Shown here one piece after another: positions 35,671-48,336 of a stretch of 64,000 nt of DNA. This stretch comes from Cycas panzhihuaensis (Eukaryota; Cycadophyta). The stretch is from the NCBI GenBank assembly GCA_023213395.1, contig CM041465.1, positions 41,361,741 through 41,425,740 of the forward strand, in the 5' to 3' direction. Position 1 is the stretch's first letter, and each line of letters begins with the position of its first letter. The notes beneath the pieces were generated by a model, which worked only from the letters and a program-made list of their open reading frames with translations, had not been told where the DNA came from and did no database searches. A program made the position numbers and the translations under genes.

Positions 35671-38600
35671 ACATACTTATAATGGATGTATATTCCTTTA
35701 AAGTCTCATAATCTCACATGAGAGATGTGAGGTGGTCACTATAATGTAAAACTATAGTGGGTCCTAACACCTCCAAAAATTAAGCACTAATGGCAAAAAA
35801 CTATTATGTTTATACCCTATACTTAGGTTTTCTTAATACTTTATTTAATAAGAGCCAACATAAAAGAAAAAATAATATTTTCTTTTTAAATAAAAAAATT
35901 AAATATTTGTTTCTAAGTAGTTAGTCTAAATAGTTAGGTAGAGGTCCTCAAGCCAACATAATTAACCTTACTCATTCTCCCCATCTACCTATCTTTCAAT
36001 CATCTCTATCTTCATTTATGTCTAAAAACTTAATAAATATCCTATCCTAAGTTTTTGGATAACTTAGTGTTGGCAAGGTTGGAAACATTCACTATCTATT
36101 TAAACCCATTTGCAGAGCTTTCGGTGACAAGGGGATAAATTTTTCAATTAACTATGCTCTCTCCTAACATTATCTAGGTCTAATACCTTATTGTTTACTA
36201 TTGGGATTTGATTATTTAATTGTATATAAGTTTAATAATAGCTTTGCATTTTGGCTAAATGAATCAATACTAATTATGCTTGTGCTTGACTTATACTATC
36301 GATGATACAAAGATCATTAAAGCATCTATCAAATTTAGCTTACTTTAGTCTCTTTTAGAACTTTGATTAATTTTTGTTGCACATCCTTTCTCAATTTGAT
36401 GCATTATTTTTCTCCTTAAAATTCATATTTATGCCTCAACTAGCCCTCTGTTACTTTAATACATCACTTTGCAATATATTTTCTTTTGGAATTTTTGAGT
36501 TTTCTAATGGAAATTAACCTTTTTGGCCTTTCTTTCATTGGTCATATTTTTTATTAAAAGTCATATTTTTAGTATTATCCAAAAATATGATTTTCTTCAT
36601 AGAATGTGACCTCCATATAACAAAAAATATGAAGCTTCTCTCAGTTACATTTTTAATGCATTTTTTTTCATAGTTTTTACTTATTACTTACGATTTTCAC
36701 TAGTTAATCATGGTTTTTATTATTAGTAATATTTTTTATTTTTTTATAAAGATAAAAATAATAACAATAAGTTATTTTTCCTATGATATGGATGTTGAAT
36801 TATAGAAGACCACAACTCTACTTTCCCACTATTTTGGCCCTTCTTCCTCCAAATTTTCTTTATAAAAACTCATCATTTTTCTTATGGAAAAGAAGGAGAT
36901 CATTTCATATAATAAAGTACTACCAAATTTCTAATTCACACTTATGACTCTCACTTGGATCTTATAGAGAATTACCTAAGTTGAACTTAAAGCCTTCATT
37001 GGAGCAAATAAAATTTTGGAGCTAAACCTAATTCTCTTCTCTCTCTCTTTCTCTCTAAGCTTCTTTCTACTTCATATTCTTCCTCTAATTTTAAGTACTA
37101 TTTTTCTTCTTTCTTCCTCTTATTCCTCTTACCATTTTAATCTAGTTTGGAGGCTTGATTTGGGGCACTTAGAGAAGCAATGACAATGATATAAGGTCAA
37201 ACTTATGTTTCTCTTCAAATAGGTGATTTTCACTTGGTAAGTTAGTTTTTTTGTAAAATTATCTTCAATTTTTTTTAGTTGTTTTTTAAAAAGGAAAGAG
37301 AAAAAGAAACCAGAGTGGGAATTTAGTTGATCTTTCACGAAAGATTTACTTGTTTATATCAAATTCTTTATTGGTCTATAGATTCCTATTGCATGAAGTA
37401 CTCTATCAAAAGAGTAAGAGAGATATTAATCCCATTAGCTCCTACTCATAACCTTGTGAGAATTCTATACACTTGGCCTTTTTACTAGGAGACAACTATG
37501 AAGGTGAGTGGTTAAGCTTAAGAGAATGGTTTTTTGTAGTTGGAATCCTCTTTCTATAGGTTTCTAAGTCTCCTCTTTCTCCCTCTCTCTTTAATTTTTC
37601 ATAACCCTCTAGATATAGCCCAAGTATGTTTGGGACTTTGAGAGTTTTGTTGGTTATATAAAGGTTATTTCTAGTATAGCATTACTTTTACTTGGCTCCT
37701 AATCTATTATAGCTAGAACAATTATTTTCTCTCATATTGAAGCCTTGTTTAGGAGGCTAAGATATCATTCAAAGACATTTACAACTCACCATCATTAGGT
37801 TAGTCATTTTTATTTGTTTCTTTTTTCTTGTTTTGTCCATTAAAAAAATATTTAAAAGGAAATTACAAATATGAAGTTTATCATTCAAGAAGACCCTCGT
37901 GTGTGTTAAAATGGTTAAAATATAACGTTTGATTAATTAAACTATCTTCTCTTTCACTTCCCAGAAAAAGAATAAAAAGGAGTGATTAGGATAAATACAA
38001 GTGCACCAAAAGAACCTGTACCTTTCCTTTTCTCTTTAGGTGTATTAGATATCTTCAATTTATTTTCTTCCTTCTCTTTTAAATTCAAAAAAAAAAAAGG
38101 AGAAAGAGAAATGCATGTTCTAATTATTTACATTGATTAATATTACATTAGCATAAGATAGATTTCTTTTCAAGTGATTATTTATGTTATTTCTTTTTTC
38201 ATTTACCTATTTACATGTAAAAGTAAAATCTCATACTAGTTGTAAATATAATATTGTTTATTATTTGTATATTAGGTGGTCCTATTAGGCTAGGCACCAT
38301 TCCTCTAATTAGGGCTTTATTGATTGACTGGACTTGACACCCATAACATATCAAACTTGTCCTTTTCCTAGGGGACAAATACTTCTTACTATGAAATGTT
38401 ATTTAATTGACTAGGACCTAACACCCCTAATGTACAAATCTCCTCTCTTTTGGGATTATTTTCATCTAATTATATTTTAAACAAGAAAGGTTTCAACTTG
38501 TCATCATGCTTTGGGTTGAGGGAAACCCCTTATTTTTTGTCTTCCTTCACTACTAAGTGTGAAAACCCCCTAAAATTAGATATGGATATCCTTTAGCTAT

Positions 38601-40032
38601 CCATCCTCATAAGTGTATTATCATTAGATGAGAAAATCCTAGTAGTTAATCCTCGATAGGGTCATTAATCTAAGGTTTAGGATCTCCTAGGTCATCGCAC
38701 TCATCAATCCTCTTACTCTATAGATTAGCTTGATGTAGAAATTTAACCCTTTAGGTGGGGTAGTGGTCTAGATTAGGACTTTTCCTTCTAGAACTTTAGG
38801 AAGGGTAGATAAATAGGAAGCCTTAAGTCATTCATCCAAGGGAAAGGCTCTCCCATCAATCCTCTCACTTATTGAGAGGCTATTTAATCTTTTACCTAAT
38901 AAATATAGACCTTATTTATTTGATTATTTAGATTACCTTGCTTAGCTTAGGTGTGTTATCATTTCAATTTCTTTGATTTATAATTTTAATGTAGAAACTA
39001 GCAAATAATAACACTCCAAAACTTATACCTATCTATCCAACACACCCCTAGGGAATCATCCCTTCTTATTAAGAGAGGGATTGAGAATTTCCCTTGAGTT
39101 ACATCACCTAGGATCTCATCCTCTTACACTCACCTTGCATGGTTTATCTTGAGTCTTCTTAGGTAACTTGATCCAAATTTTTAAAACCACTCAAGTTACT
39201 AGCTTCCTAATATGAAAGTGTCTAATCTCTTCATTTTCAATCATCTAAGAGTCATCATTACCTTTTTGCCCATAATTTGAGTATATAAACTCCATTTTCA
39301 ATCATGTTAGTTATGTTGGATTTATAACTCAAAGAGATTTAATTTGCAAGACACTTTATATTATTTAGAGTCGATTTTACGTAAATATTTTAGCTCAAAG
39401 TTAGAAGTTTTTTTAAAAACTTTATTTTTTATCATTTTTCCAATACTTTTAGGCACATAGATATAATTTTAAATGTTTCATATTATTTGTTATCTATTAT
39501 CTTAATATATTATATCCTAAATAGGGGGTAACTTATAAAACTTATTACATAGGATTAGTTTAGGCTCTTGAGAACTTATTTTACTAAAATTATCAAAAAT
39601 CATCATTTAAAGAGTCATTTATATTATATTTGAGTCACATCTACTTTTCAATCAAGATTATGACATTTTATTACTAGAAATTATACCCCATAGTGGTAAT
39701 TTATAGCTCATAGTGGTATGTTTGATGCTTATTAAGGTATTTATAAGCCCATAAAGTTTGATTTGAGGCTATAGTACCCTTTGACGAGTCCATAAAGCCT
39801 CTTATGATATATTTGTAGGCATTGTAGCTGATAATGACTACTTTATTATCCACATTAAGAAGAGGTGGGATTCTTTTTCTTAACTACTCTTATATATCTC
39901 TTCATCAAATTACTTATTTGACCACGTAGGATGGTGTGTTCCCAGGGTGGAGTTAATTTAGAATTAATTATACCATGTATATGAAAGAGTATCTTAGTTA
40001 ACTAAAGGTCACAATAACTAGTTACTTGTGTG
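35671..40032. other. AT-rich non-coding stretch
   Basis: 4.4 kb with no convincing coding or terminal repeats. A pyrimidine-rich CT tract lies at about 37040-37110 after a TATAAAAA at about 36860, which could be an old LTR promoter or leader. The 37129-37338 opening (minus) is low complexity. The nature of this stretch is unresolved. Confidence 0.4.
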
Positions 40033-40391
<359 letters not shown>

Positions 40392-40636
40392 CTGCCCCTT
40401 AATATTTAATTTGTAGATCTTCAAATATCTTTAACTTGTATTTTCATTTTCATGTCTTCATATCTTCATGTTGGATCACTTATTCATTTGTATCTTTATT
40501 TTGCCTATATGGCCTATAAAACAATTTGTTAAACTTATTCTTGTTTGTTTGTCTCTTATAAATAAATTCTGTCAATAATATATCATATCAACCCATAATC
40601 AAATATATGAAACTAAGCACCTTTAAATATATAAAC
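40392..40636 (-). other. Internal sequence of H, first segment
   Basis: AT-rich, no coding. It ends at TAAAC, the target site of F, and resumes at 43214. Confidence 0.5.
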
Positions 40637-41010
40637 TGTTGAAGAGAAGGTAAATAAATAAGAAGTAAATGTAAATATAAGAACCATTTAAAAACATAAG
40701 GAAGTGCACTAGATCTGTCAAGTGGAGTACCCCTTTAGGGGATAAAAAACCACCTTGTAAATAATAATATTATTATAATAATAAGGATTATACATTTGAA
40801 TAGGTTAAGGATCTCATCCTCCCTCTTATACTAACCTACCTACGTACCAACATACTGCCTCCCAAATCTTCCAACCAGACAATGCATAAAAGATTCTAAA
40901 ATAAATGGGAGAGGAGTTCAGTGATTTAGCTAACTATCTAAATCGATGAACTTTTATAATAAGACAAATAATCTTATTAATAAAAAATAACATTGGAGTT
41001 AATACTAACA
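40637..41010 (-). repeat. 3' LTR of F
   Basis: 374 bp, TGTTGAAGAG...TACTAACA; matches 42838-43208. Confidence 0.95.
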
Positions 41011-41068
41011 TTCCTCTTTAATGTTATCTTTTGTATAATATATGATATAGAAGATAAAAAAAAGGTCT

Positions 41069-41990
41069 TCAGCATGTCGATCCCCCTTTGATGGAGACTA
41101 CTTTTATCTTCAACAAATCTCTAAACTTTAAAAACTTTACTTCAGTCAATGGCTTTATAAGAATATTTATAATCTGCACATCTATAGGACAATAAAACAA
41201 GTGAATAGTTTTATCATTTACAAGGTTATATATAAAATGTTGATGTAATTTTATATGTCTTGTCCTTGAATGAGCAACTGGATTAGTATCCATAGATATG
41301 GCTCCTTGATTATCAACATTAAGTTCAATGGATGAGTTAGAAAATAAACCAATCTCATTTAAAAGAGACTTGATCTAGAGTGATTCTTTGTTGGCTTCAA
41401 CAAGAGCTTGATATTTAGCTTCAATTATGGATAAGGCTGAGGCTTGTATCTTTTTACTAGACCAAGTAATTGGTGTAGAGTCTAAAAAAAAAAACATAAC
41501 CAACAGTAGATTTACGATCATCAAAGTCTCCTGGTCAATCTGAATTTGTATAACTTATTAATTTTAGGTTATTCTTTCAAGAGTTATAGGTTAGGCCATA
41601 GTATATTATAGCTTGTAGGTATCTTAAAATCCATTTAGCTACTTTCCAGTGAGGCTCATAAGGATTTTGTAATTATCTAGAGCATAAGGTAACAACATAG
41701 GAGATATTAGGATGAGTATGAGTCAGATAAATGAGACTATATATACGTTGTTAATATGTTGTGGGATCATAAAGTGGTGTAGAATAATCAATAGATAGTT
41801 TAATACCTAATTATAAAGGATTTAGAGCTAACTTAGTATTTTCTATATTAAATTATTTGATTAAATCTAAAATATATTTAGGTTGAGATATTGTTATTTC
41901 AGAATTAGTTTGACAAATTTGTAATCCTAGAAAATAGTGTAAAAGCCCTAAGCTAGACATTTCAAATTTATTCATTAAGATTGATTTTAA
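41069..41990 (-). pseudogene. Copia RT end and RNase H remnant of F
   Basis: Minus strand. It starts near 41970 with an LGLLHYFLGLQI block, the RT segment that follows the YVDD box. Then come the THPNIS and YEPHWKVAKWILRYLQ blocks (about 41720-41600) and RNase H, ending in the open piece 41293-41069 with RTRHIKLHQHFI. Stops are frequent. The YVDD box and everything before it are missing. Confidence 0.85.
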
Positions 41991-42335
41991 TTCATGAATA
42001 ATAGAGAGTATATTCGTATCTACAGGGCATCACTTCATTGGTGTCTATTCGTATCTATTCTTCTAGCATCTGTTCATTGTTATCTCTTCGCTGGCATCTA
42101 TTCATTAGCATCTATTCATGTCTATTCATTGGTATCTATTCTTTTGGTGTCTAATTGTTGGTATCTCTTTGTTGGCAGTATCTTGGTATCTGCCATTGGC
42201 ATCTATTCCATCTCGGCTAAATGTTCACTTCATTAGCGTCTCCTCCATCTCAACTAAATGATCACTTCATTGGTGTCTCATGTGTCTTAACTAAATAATC
42301 ACTTCATTGGTGTCTCCTTCATCTCATAGGAGTTA
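41991..42335 (-). repeat. Degenerate tandem repeats inside F
   Basis: Left half: many copies of a TTGG(T/C)ATCTATTC-like motif at roughly 12-25 bp spacing. Right half: a 37-bp unit with CACTTCATT at 42226, 42263 and 42300 (CATCTCAACTAAATGATCAC core), plus a worn copy before it. The opening at 41994-42236 is a by-product of the repeats. Confidence 0.8.
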
Positions 42336-42826
42336 TTAGATTACTGAGTGATTTGTGTTATACAGTATGCCTAGATTCATTTCACAGGGGCAAAAATACC
42401 TACAAATTCATGCATGTGACCATATTCTCCACACACAATACAAACGCATGGCTCTCCTAGTGCTCTTTATGTACAATTTATATAAGTAGAACCAAGGCTA
42501 AGGTTCAAACCCCTCAGATTCATTTTTTAGCTTCGTTTCTCCATCTTTAGTGTGTTAAATATTAGACAAAGCTATGGAAGATTAGGTGGAGTCTTAAAGC
42601 ATCAAGTTTACATTTTTCTGTTTCAGAATGGTGACGAGTGTCTCTCTAGACTTTTATTTCTCCTTTTTAGATATTGTTCCTATGACAATGGTGGGTGATT
42701 CTCTATTCTTCTTTTTTTTTCTATTTTAGAGTAGTGGTGATAGTACATGTGGTATGAATATTTACAAGGTGACAAGCTTTAGCCTTGTATCAAAATCCAG
42801 TTTTTAAAACTTGTTTTAAGATCCTA
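42336..42826 (-). other. Leader of F
   Basis: About 490 bp between the repeats and the PBS; no coding. Confidence 0.6.
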
Positions 42827-42837
42827 CTCTGATACCA
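42827..42837 (-). promoter_or_regulatory. Primer binding site of F
   Basis: Minus strand reads TGGTATCAGAG, a perfect 11-base match to the initiator-Met type PBS, directly abutting the LTR. Confidence 0.93.
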
Positions 42838-43208
42838 TGTTGAAGAGAGGGTACATAAATAAGAAGTAAATGTAAATGCAAGAACCATCCAAAAACACAA
42901 GGAAGTGCACTAGATCTGGCAAGTGGAAAACCCCTTTAGGGTATAAAAAACCACCTTGTAAATAATAATATTATAATAATAAGGATTGAACATTTGAACA
43001 GGTTGAGGATTTCATCCTCCTTCTCATACTAACCTACCTACATACCATCATAATGCCTCCCAAATCTTCTAGCTAGATAATGCATGGAAGATTCTGGAAT
43101 AAATGGGAGAGGAGTTCAGTGATTTGGCTAACTGTCCAAATCAACAAACTTTTATAATAAGATAAATAATCCTAATAATAAAAGATAACATTAGAGTTAA
43201 TACTAACA
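42838..43208 (-). repeat. 5' LTR of F
   Basis: 371 bp, second copy of 40637-41010, followed by TAAAC. Confidence 0.95.
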
Positions 43209-43472
43209 TAAACCATCATCAACCAACCAATAAATGATTGTAGCTTATGACTCTTAATTTTATCATCATATATTAATTCTCTTCTCAATAACTTCATATA
43301 TTCACCTGTAAAGCTACAATAATCAACTCTATTATCTAAAAAATCTCATAAATCAAAATGATTAATGATGCCTATATATAATAATAATCATCTACTAAAA
43401 TACATGGGTAAATAGCCTTTAAAATCACTAGTTTTATAGGAAGTGTTTCTTATATATGGTTCATTAACATAT

Positions 43473-44527
43473 TGATCCAAGAGGATCTACCATATGTTTA
43501 CAGGATGCGGAAAATGCTAGGCATTGGCATAACTAAAAGAGATATGGCCAAATGGTATCAAAACTCTATGAAATTTTGTTTAAAGGGATAAGACACATCT
43601 CACTAGATGTGTACAAAAGGTGGGGTTTAGAAAATATCATTTGATTAGAGTTCAAGCCTTGTCTTTGCATAAAAATTAATCCCACAGTTAGCAGAAAAAA
43701 ATAGAAAATATATATTTTAATTATATGAATAGAAACATGGGAAAATGACATCAAAATGAGTTAAAATTTTGAGGGAGCAGAGAAGACATATGTTCCTATA
43801 CGTGTACAAAATTTGAGCTAAATTGGAGTCCGTTAAGGTCAGTTACAAGCCGCAACTTTTATGAATTATATGAAGGCCACTTGGACAACAGAAAAACAGC
43901 AAATACATATTATTGCTAAATGAATAAAAATGAAGTCAAATGACATTCAAATGAGTTGAAAATTTGAGGAAGCTGAGGGGACATACGTTCCTATATTTGT
44001 AACAAATTTGAGCCAAATTGGAGTACATTAAGATCTGTTACAAACTGTAACTTTTTAAGAATTGTATGAAGGCCACTTGGACAACATGCATTCTGGTGGT
44101 TAGTGGTTATACTTGCATGATTGCCACTTGTTAAACATGAAATTCAGGTTTCTTTCTATAAATTGAGCCCTTCTACAGGTTGGAGAGGTGGTTCTTGGAG
44201 ACTTGACTTGGGAAGCATCCTTGGAGAAGCATTTGGAGGGTTGGAGTCCCCCTTATGGTATAATTGTAACATTTATTCCTTGTAATGTTACCATTCTTTT
44301 TCTAGTTGATTTCTCCACCATTAAATGGAGATTTTCATGGTTTAATAAAAGTATTACTCCTCATACTTTTGGATCAATGTCAAGTATAATTTATTTGGTG
44401 TAGAATTTTCCTTTCATGGGCTCATTGTTGTTTTGATGTTATTGAGCTTTCGACACTAACTCCCAGGATCTCAAGGAGGAAAGATTGATAATTGATTTCT
44501 TCACCAAACTAAGCTCTTTTGGGATCA
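43473..44527 (+). repeat. 5' LTR of G
   Basis: 1055 bp. It contains the TATA-like TATAAATT at 44157-44164 and AATAAA at 44344-44349. A 71-codon opening (44188-44403) occurs in both LTRs with one changed residue, but I see no reason to call it a gene. Confidence 0.97.
44157..44164 (+). promoter_or_regulatory. Candidate TATA box in 5' LTR of G
   Basis: TCTATAAATTG context, repeated at about 49828-49835 in the other LTR, upstream of AATAAA. Promoter role is inferred from position only. Confidence 0.4.
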
Positions 44528-44532
44528 TATTT

Positions 44533-44544
44533 TGGTATCAGAGC
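44533..44544 (+). promoter_or_regulatory. Primer binding site of G
   Basis: Perfect TGGTATCAGAGC five bases after the 5' LTR. Confidence 0.93.
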
Positions 44545-44570
44545 CTCTGATCTTTGTTGTAGGGACTTGA

Positions 44571-45373
44571 ATGGTACAAACAAGGAAAGGATACAAAGAT
44601 AAAGGTGAAGACTTTCTTGTGTTGCAATCACCAAGAAGACAAAGAAAGAATCCAAGCACCATGGCTGAAAAAGAAGATGGAGAGATTAGATTTGAAAGGC
44701 TTGAGAAGAACGTAGAAGCCTTGATGCAAATGATGACCCACCTTCTACCTCTATTCAAAGGAAAAGGCAAAGAGAAGGAATTTGAAGGAGGATCCACATA
44801 TGACCACGACCATGAAGAGGAAGAGGAGGAGACCTTAAAGCACTCTTTTGAAGAAAGCAAGGGTACTTCATCTCATCAACCCTTCAAGGTGGAGGCAAAG
44901 TTGGATATTCCAACTTATGATGGAGAGGTAAATGCTGAAAAGTTGGACCATTGGTTGGATCAACTTGAAACCTACTTCACAATCTATGCTTATAGTAATG
45001 CTCAAAAGCTTTCATTTGCTAGGCTCAAGATGTGTAAACATGCATTGACATGGTGGAATGCATTTTGAAGACTCATGATGTATCTTCTTTTTCATGGAGG
45101 GATTTTAAGAAAATAATAAAGAAGCAATTCTACCCCATAGGTCATGAGGAAGACCAATGGGTCACTTGGCAATATTTACGCCAAGGGAGAGGTGTAAGTG
45201 TCCAAGACTATACTTCTTTACTTTTTAGGCATGGCATGCTACTTGGTATTAATATGGATGAACATATCACTCTTATGAAATTCATTGGAGGATTACATGA
45301 ATACATAAGGAAGGAACTAAGGCTTTTAAGGTTCAATCCATTGGAGAAGCAAGTAGGATGGCTATGGCAATAG
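44571..45373 (+). pseudogene. Gypsy gag of G, frameshifted
   Basis: ATG at 44571 opens 165 codons: basic N-terminus, coiled FERLEKNVEAL stretch, acidic run of Glu (about residues 83-90), then the retrotransposon gag domain (IPTYDGEVNAEKLDHWLDQ, ARLKMCKHALTWW). A frame change near 45060 moves the reading to 45050-45373, which continues the gag domain (FSWRDFKKIIKKQFYP; VQDYTSLLFR). The join is a frameshift, so no full gag is made. Confidence 0.9.
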
Positions 45374-46014
45374 AAAGTAAAAGTAAGAAATCTACATTCA
45401 TGTATAAAGATTCTACTTTTACTTCTAATAAGTATGAAAGGAATCCTAAATTGCACTCATCAAAAAGGCAAGAAGGAAAGAAGAAAAGAACTAATTTTGT
45501 TAAAAGTTCTAACTATTATGAGCATTGTGATATTAGTGGTCATATCACAGCAAAGTGTTGGAAGTTGCATCCAGAACTAAAGCCGAAGCATATCAAGGAT
45601 ATGGAATTAAGAAAGAAGGAAAAAGGGAAAGCACTACTTTCTGAAGTGGAGATTCAAAGTGAAGGAGAAGAAGAGGTCACTCTACTTACAAATTATGAAG
45701 ATGATGCTACAAGGGAGGAACTATTTCACTTGAAGCTTCAAGTGGGAAATAGTATGATTGGTGCCATTATAGATTCGGGAAGCCAAAAGAATTTGATCTC
45801 AGAAAGTTTGGTAAAGAGCATTGGTTTGGTAACTACTCCTCACCCTCATCCATATCCTCTTGGTTGGATCCATAAAGATGTGGAAATGCAAATATCAAGG
45901 CAATGTACGCTTAAATTTTCCATCACTAATGATTTTGTTGATGAGGTAATATGTGATGTGGTGCCACTGGATGTATGCCATGTTGTGCTTGGAAGTCCCT
46001 ACTTGTGGGATTGA
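45358..46014 (+). pseudogene. Gag zinc knuckle and protease of G
   Basis: 218 codons in a third frame. The zinc knuckle lies at about residues 58-71 with pattern Y-x2-C-x4-H-x4-C, the first Cys replaced by Tyr. It is followed by CWKLHPE, a block common in this Gypsy group. The retropepsin region begins with IIDSGSQKNLIS (D-S-G active site, about 45766) and ends VVLGSPYLWD. It overlaps the end of the previous segment by 16 bases in another frame. A stop at 46012-46014 separates it from RT. Confidence 0.88.
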
Positions 46015-46139
46015 GATGCACTCTTCTATCGAAGGGAGAGAAAGTATCGATTGATGAAGGATAACAAGGGCTTCATCATAAAGGCCACAAAGAAGCACTT
46101 GGATAAGATAGCATTAATTTCAGCTACTCAAGCAAAAGG

Positions 46140-46990
46140 ATGATCAATGCATGTGGTAAATTTGTCATCTTAATGGTAAGGAGAAAAGAAGAGCCAAGAG
46201 ATGAAGAAGGTCCTTCTACTCACACTCTTCTTATATCACCTAAACAAATGCAACAAGTTGAGGAGTTAAAGACAAGGTATGATATTCTATTTCAACATGT
46301 TGATGGGCTTCCACCAAAGAGAAAGATAGAGCATGAAATCACTCTTGTAGGAGATGCACCATTACCTAATGTTGCTTTGTATAGGCACTCCATTGTAGAA
46401 AATAATGAGATAAAGAGGCAAGTTGAGGAGTTGCTTAATCAAGGGGTCATAAGACCTTCATGTTCACCTTGTGGGTCACCAATTGTCTTGGTGCTTAAGA
46501 AGGATGGAGGATGGAGAATGTGTATAGATTTTCGTGCTTTGAATAAAATTACAATTAAAAATCGCTACCCTTTGCCTCGTATAGATGATTTGCTTGATCA
46601 AATTTAGCATGCTTGTTATTTTACTAAATTGGATTTAAAAAGTGGTTATCACCAAGTTAGGGTCAAAGAGGAGGACACATGGAAGATGGCCTTCAAAACA
46701 AAGCAAGGACTCTTTGAATGGATGGTTATGCCTTTCGGATTGTGTAATGCTCCTGCAACATTCATGAGGCTAATGAATGAAATATTAAGGCCTTACTTGG
46801 ATAATTTTGTTGTTGTCTATCTTGATGACATTTTGATTTTCAAGAACACATGGGAGGAACATTTGACACATAGAAGAAGTTTTAAAGACTATGGCTAAGC
46901 ATCATTTGAAGCTTAATGTGAAGAAGTGTGAATTTGGCAAGGAGAACTTGATCTTCTTAGGCTTTGTGGTTGGAGGAGGAAAGTTGAGCA
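46140..46990 (+). pseudogene. Reverse transcriptase of G
   Basis: Two open pieces in one frame (46140-46607, 46629-46898), separated by TAG at 46605-46607 where related elements usually have a Gln codon. Motifs: [58 protein letters not shown], and the intact catalytic YLDD at 46818-46829. A frameshift after about 46860 leads to the HHLKLNVKKCEF region and on into RNase H in another frame. Confidence 0.93.
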
Positions 46991-47067
46991 TTGATCCACT
47001 CAAGACTCAAGCCATCCTTAAATGGCCTAGGCCAACAAACATCACAGAGGTGAGAAGTTTTTAGAGC

Positions 47068-48336
47068 TTGTCAATACTTGAGAAAGTTCATTCTTCATTT
47101 CTCACAGTTGCAAGACCTCTACATGGATTGACAAAATCTAGTAAAAAGTTTACTTGGGGTTCCAAGGAGGAAGAAGCCTTTCTTCTTTTAAAGGAGAAAA
47201 TTTGTGAAGCACCGGTTTTGGCAATGCCAAATTTGCAAAGGCCTTTTGAAGTAGAAGCTGATGCAAGTGGAAATGCGATGGGAGCTGTCCTTATTCAAGA
47301 TGGGAAGCCTATTGCGTACCATTCGGAAGTCTTCACCCCTCAAGTAAAGAACTACCCAACATATGATCGAGAAATGTTCGCACTTTATCAAGTATGCAAG
47401 CATTGGAGGTCATACTTGCTCGGAAAAGAGGTTGTAGTTCATACCGATCATAAGCCTCTTCAATTTTTACAAACTCAAAGTAAATTACAGCAAGCAAGAT
47501 ACATGAAGTGGATGAGTTATTTACAACAATTCAATATTATAATTAAGTATAAAAAGGGATCTAATAACAAAATTACTGATATGTTATCTAGACCACCTTG
47601 TTCCACTTCTTCTTCTACTTTTGTTTGTAGTTCTCTTATGAGTTTGCAGGTGGAACCAATGCATCATGAAGAGTACAAAGACTTGTACCATGAAGATGAA
47701 GATTTGAAGGAAGAATTAGAGAACCTAGTGAAAGGAAGACCTTCCCACTTGCTTGGAAGGATGGTCTACTTTTCAAAGGGAGCACTCTATGTTCCATCAA
47801 AAGGAGACAAGATCAAGTGGCTTAGAGAAGCCCATACTTCTAAAGTAGCTAGTCACTTTGGTATAGAGAAGACTTTAGAAAACTTGAGAAGATATGTTGT
47901 ATGGCCAAAAATGCAAAATGATGTAAAAAAATATGTAAAAGGATGTGTAATGTGTAATACTTCTAAGCCTTCTTCTAGAAAATTAGGATTGTATACACCA
48001 TTACCTATTCCCACTAGGCCTTGGGAAAGTATCTCCATTGATTTTTTAGGGGGACTTCCCATGACTAGGAAGGGACATGATTATCTTTTTGTTGTTGTAG
48101 ATAGGTTTAATAAAATGATATGTCTAATACCTTGTAAGAAGATATTCACAAGTACAGGAGCAGCTGAGTTATTCTTCGAGCATGTATGGAAGAATTTTGG
48201 CTTGCCTTCTTCCATCATTTCAGATCGGGACACTCGATTCCTTTCATCATTTTGGAAGTCACTATGGGAGATGATGGATACCAAATTGAAGAGGAGTACA
48301 AGTTTCCATCCTCAAACAGATGGACAAACCAAGTAG
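47068..48336 (+). pseudogene. RNase H and integrase of G
   Basis: 422 codons open. RNase H: FEVEADASGNAMGAVL (first catalytic Asp), YDREMFAL (Glu), VVHTDHKPL (Asp), ending NKITDMLSR at about residue 176. Integrase: zinc finger H-x-n-H-x-n-C-x2-C (SHFGIEKT, then GCVMCNTSK, about residues 266-302). The catalytic core has ISIDFLGGLP (Asp), ISDRDTRF (Asp) and the start of the FHPQTDGQT block. The frame ends at 48336, just before the usual catalytic Glu region finishes; reading resumes in another frame. Confidence 0.93.

Larger units (their letters stand above)
40637..43208 (-). mobile_element. Ty1/Copia element F, minus strand, internally deleted
   Basis: Only 2.57 kb long, yet with two LTRs (374 and 371 bp), a near-perfect PBS and a perfect 5-bp duplication TAAAC (40632-40636, 43209-43213). 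The internal region (1.8 kb) keeps only the end of RT and RNase H (about 41990-41069). Gag, protease, integrase and most of RT are gone; their place is taken by short tandem repeats (41990-42335) and non-coding DNA. LTRs differ at about 11% by eye. It could only have moved with enzymes supplied in trans, unless the deletion came after insertion. Confidence 0.94.

Noticed and set aside
35671-40032. Possible similarity between 37.8-39 kb and 55.9-57.5 kb
   Set aside because: Only scattered AT-rich words matched by eye; no alignment I would defend.
41994-42236. 80-codon plus-strand opening with a repeated leader-like peptide
   Set aside because: Direct product of the short tandem repeats in F and antisense to the element.
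44188-44403. 71-codon opening present in both LTRs of G
   Set aside because: LTRs are near-identical copies, so conservation is not independent evidence; no domain.
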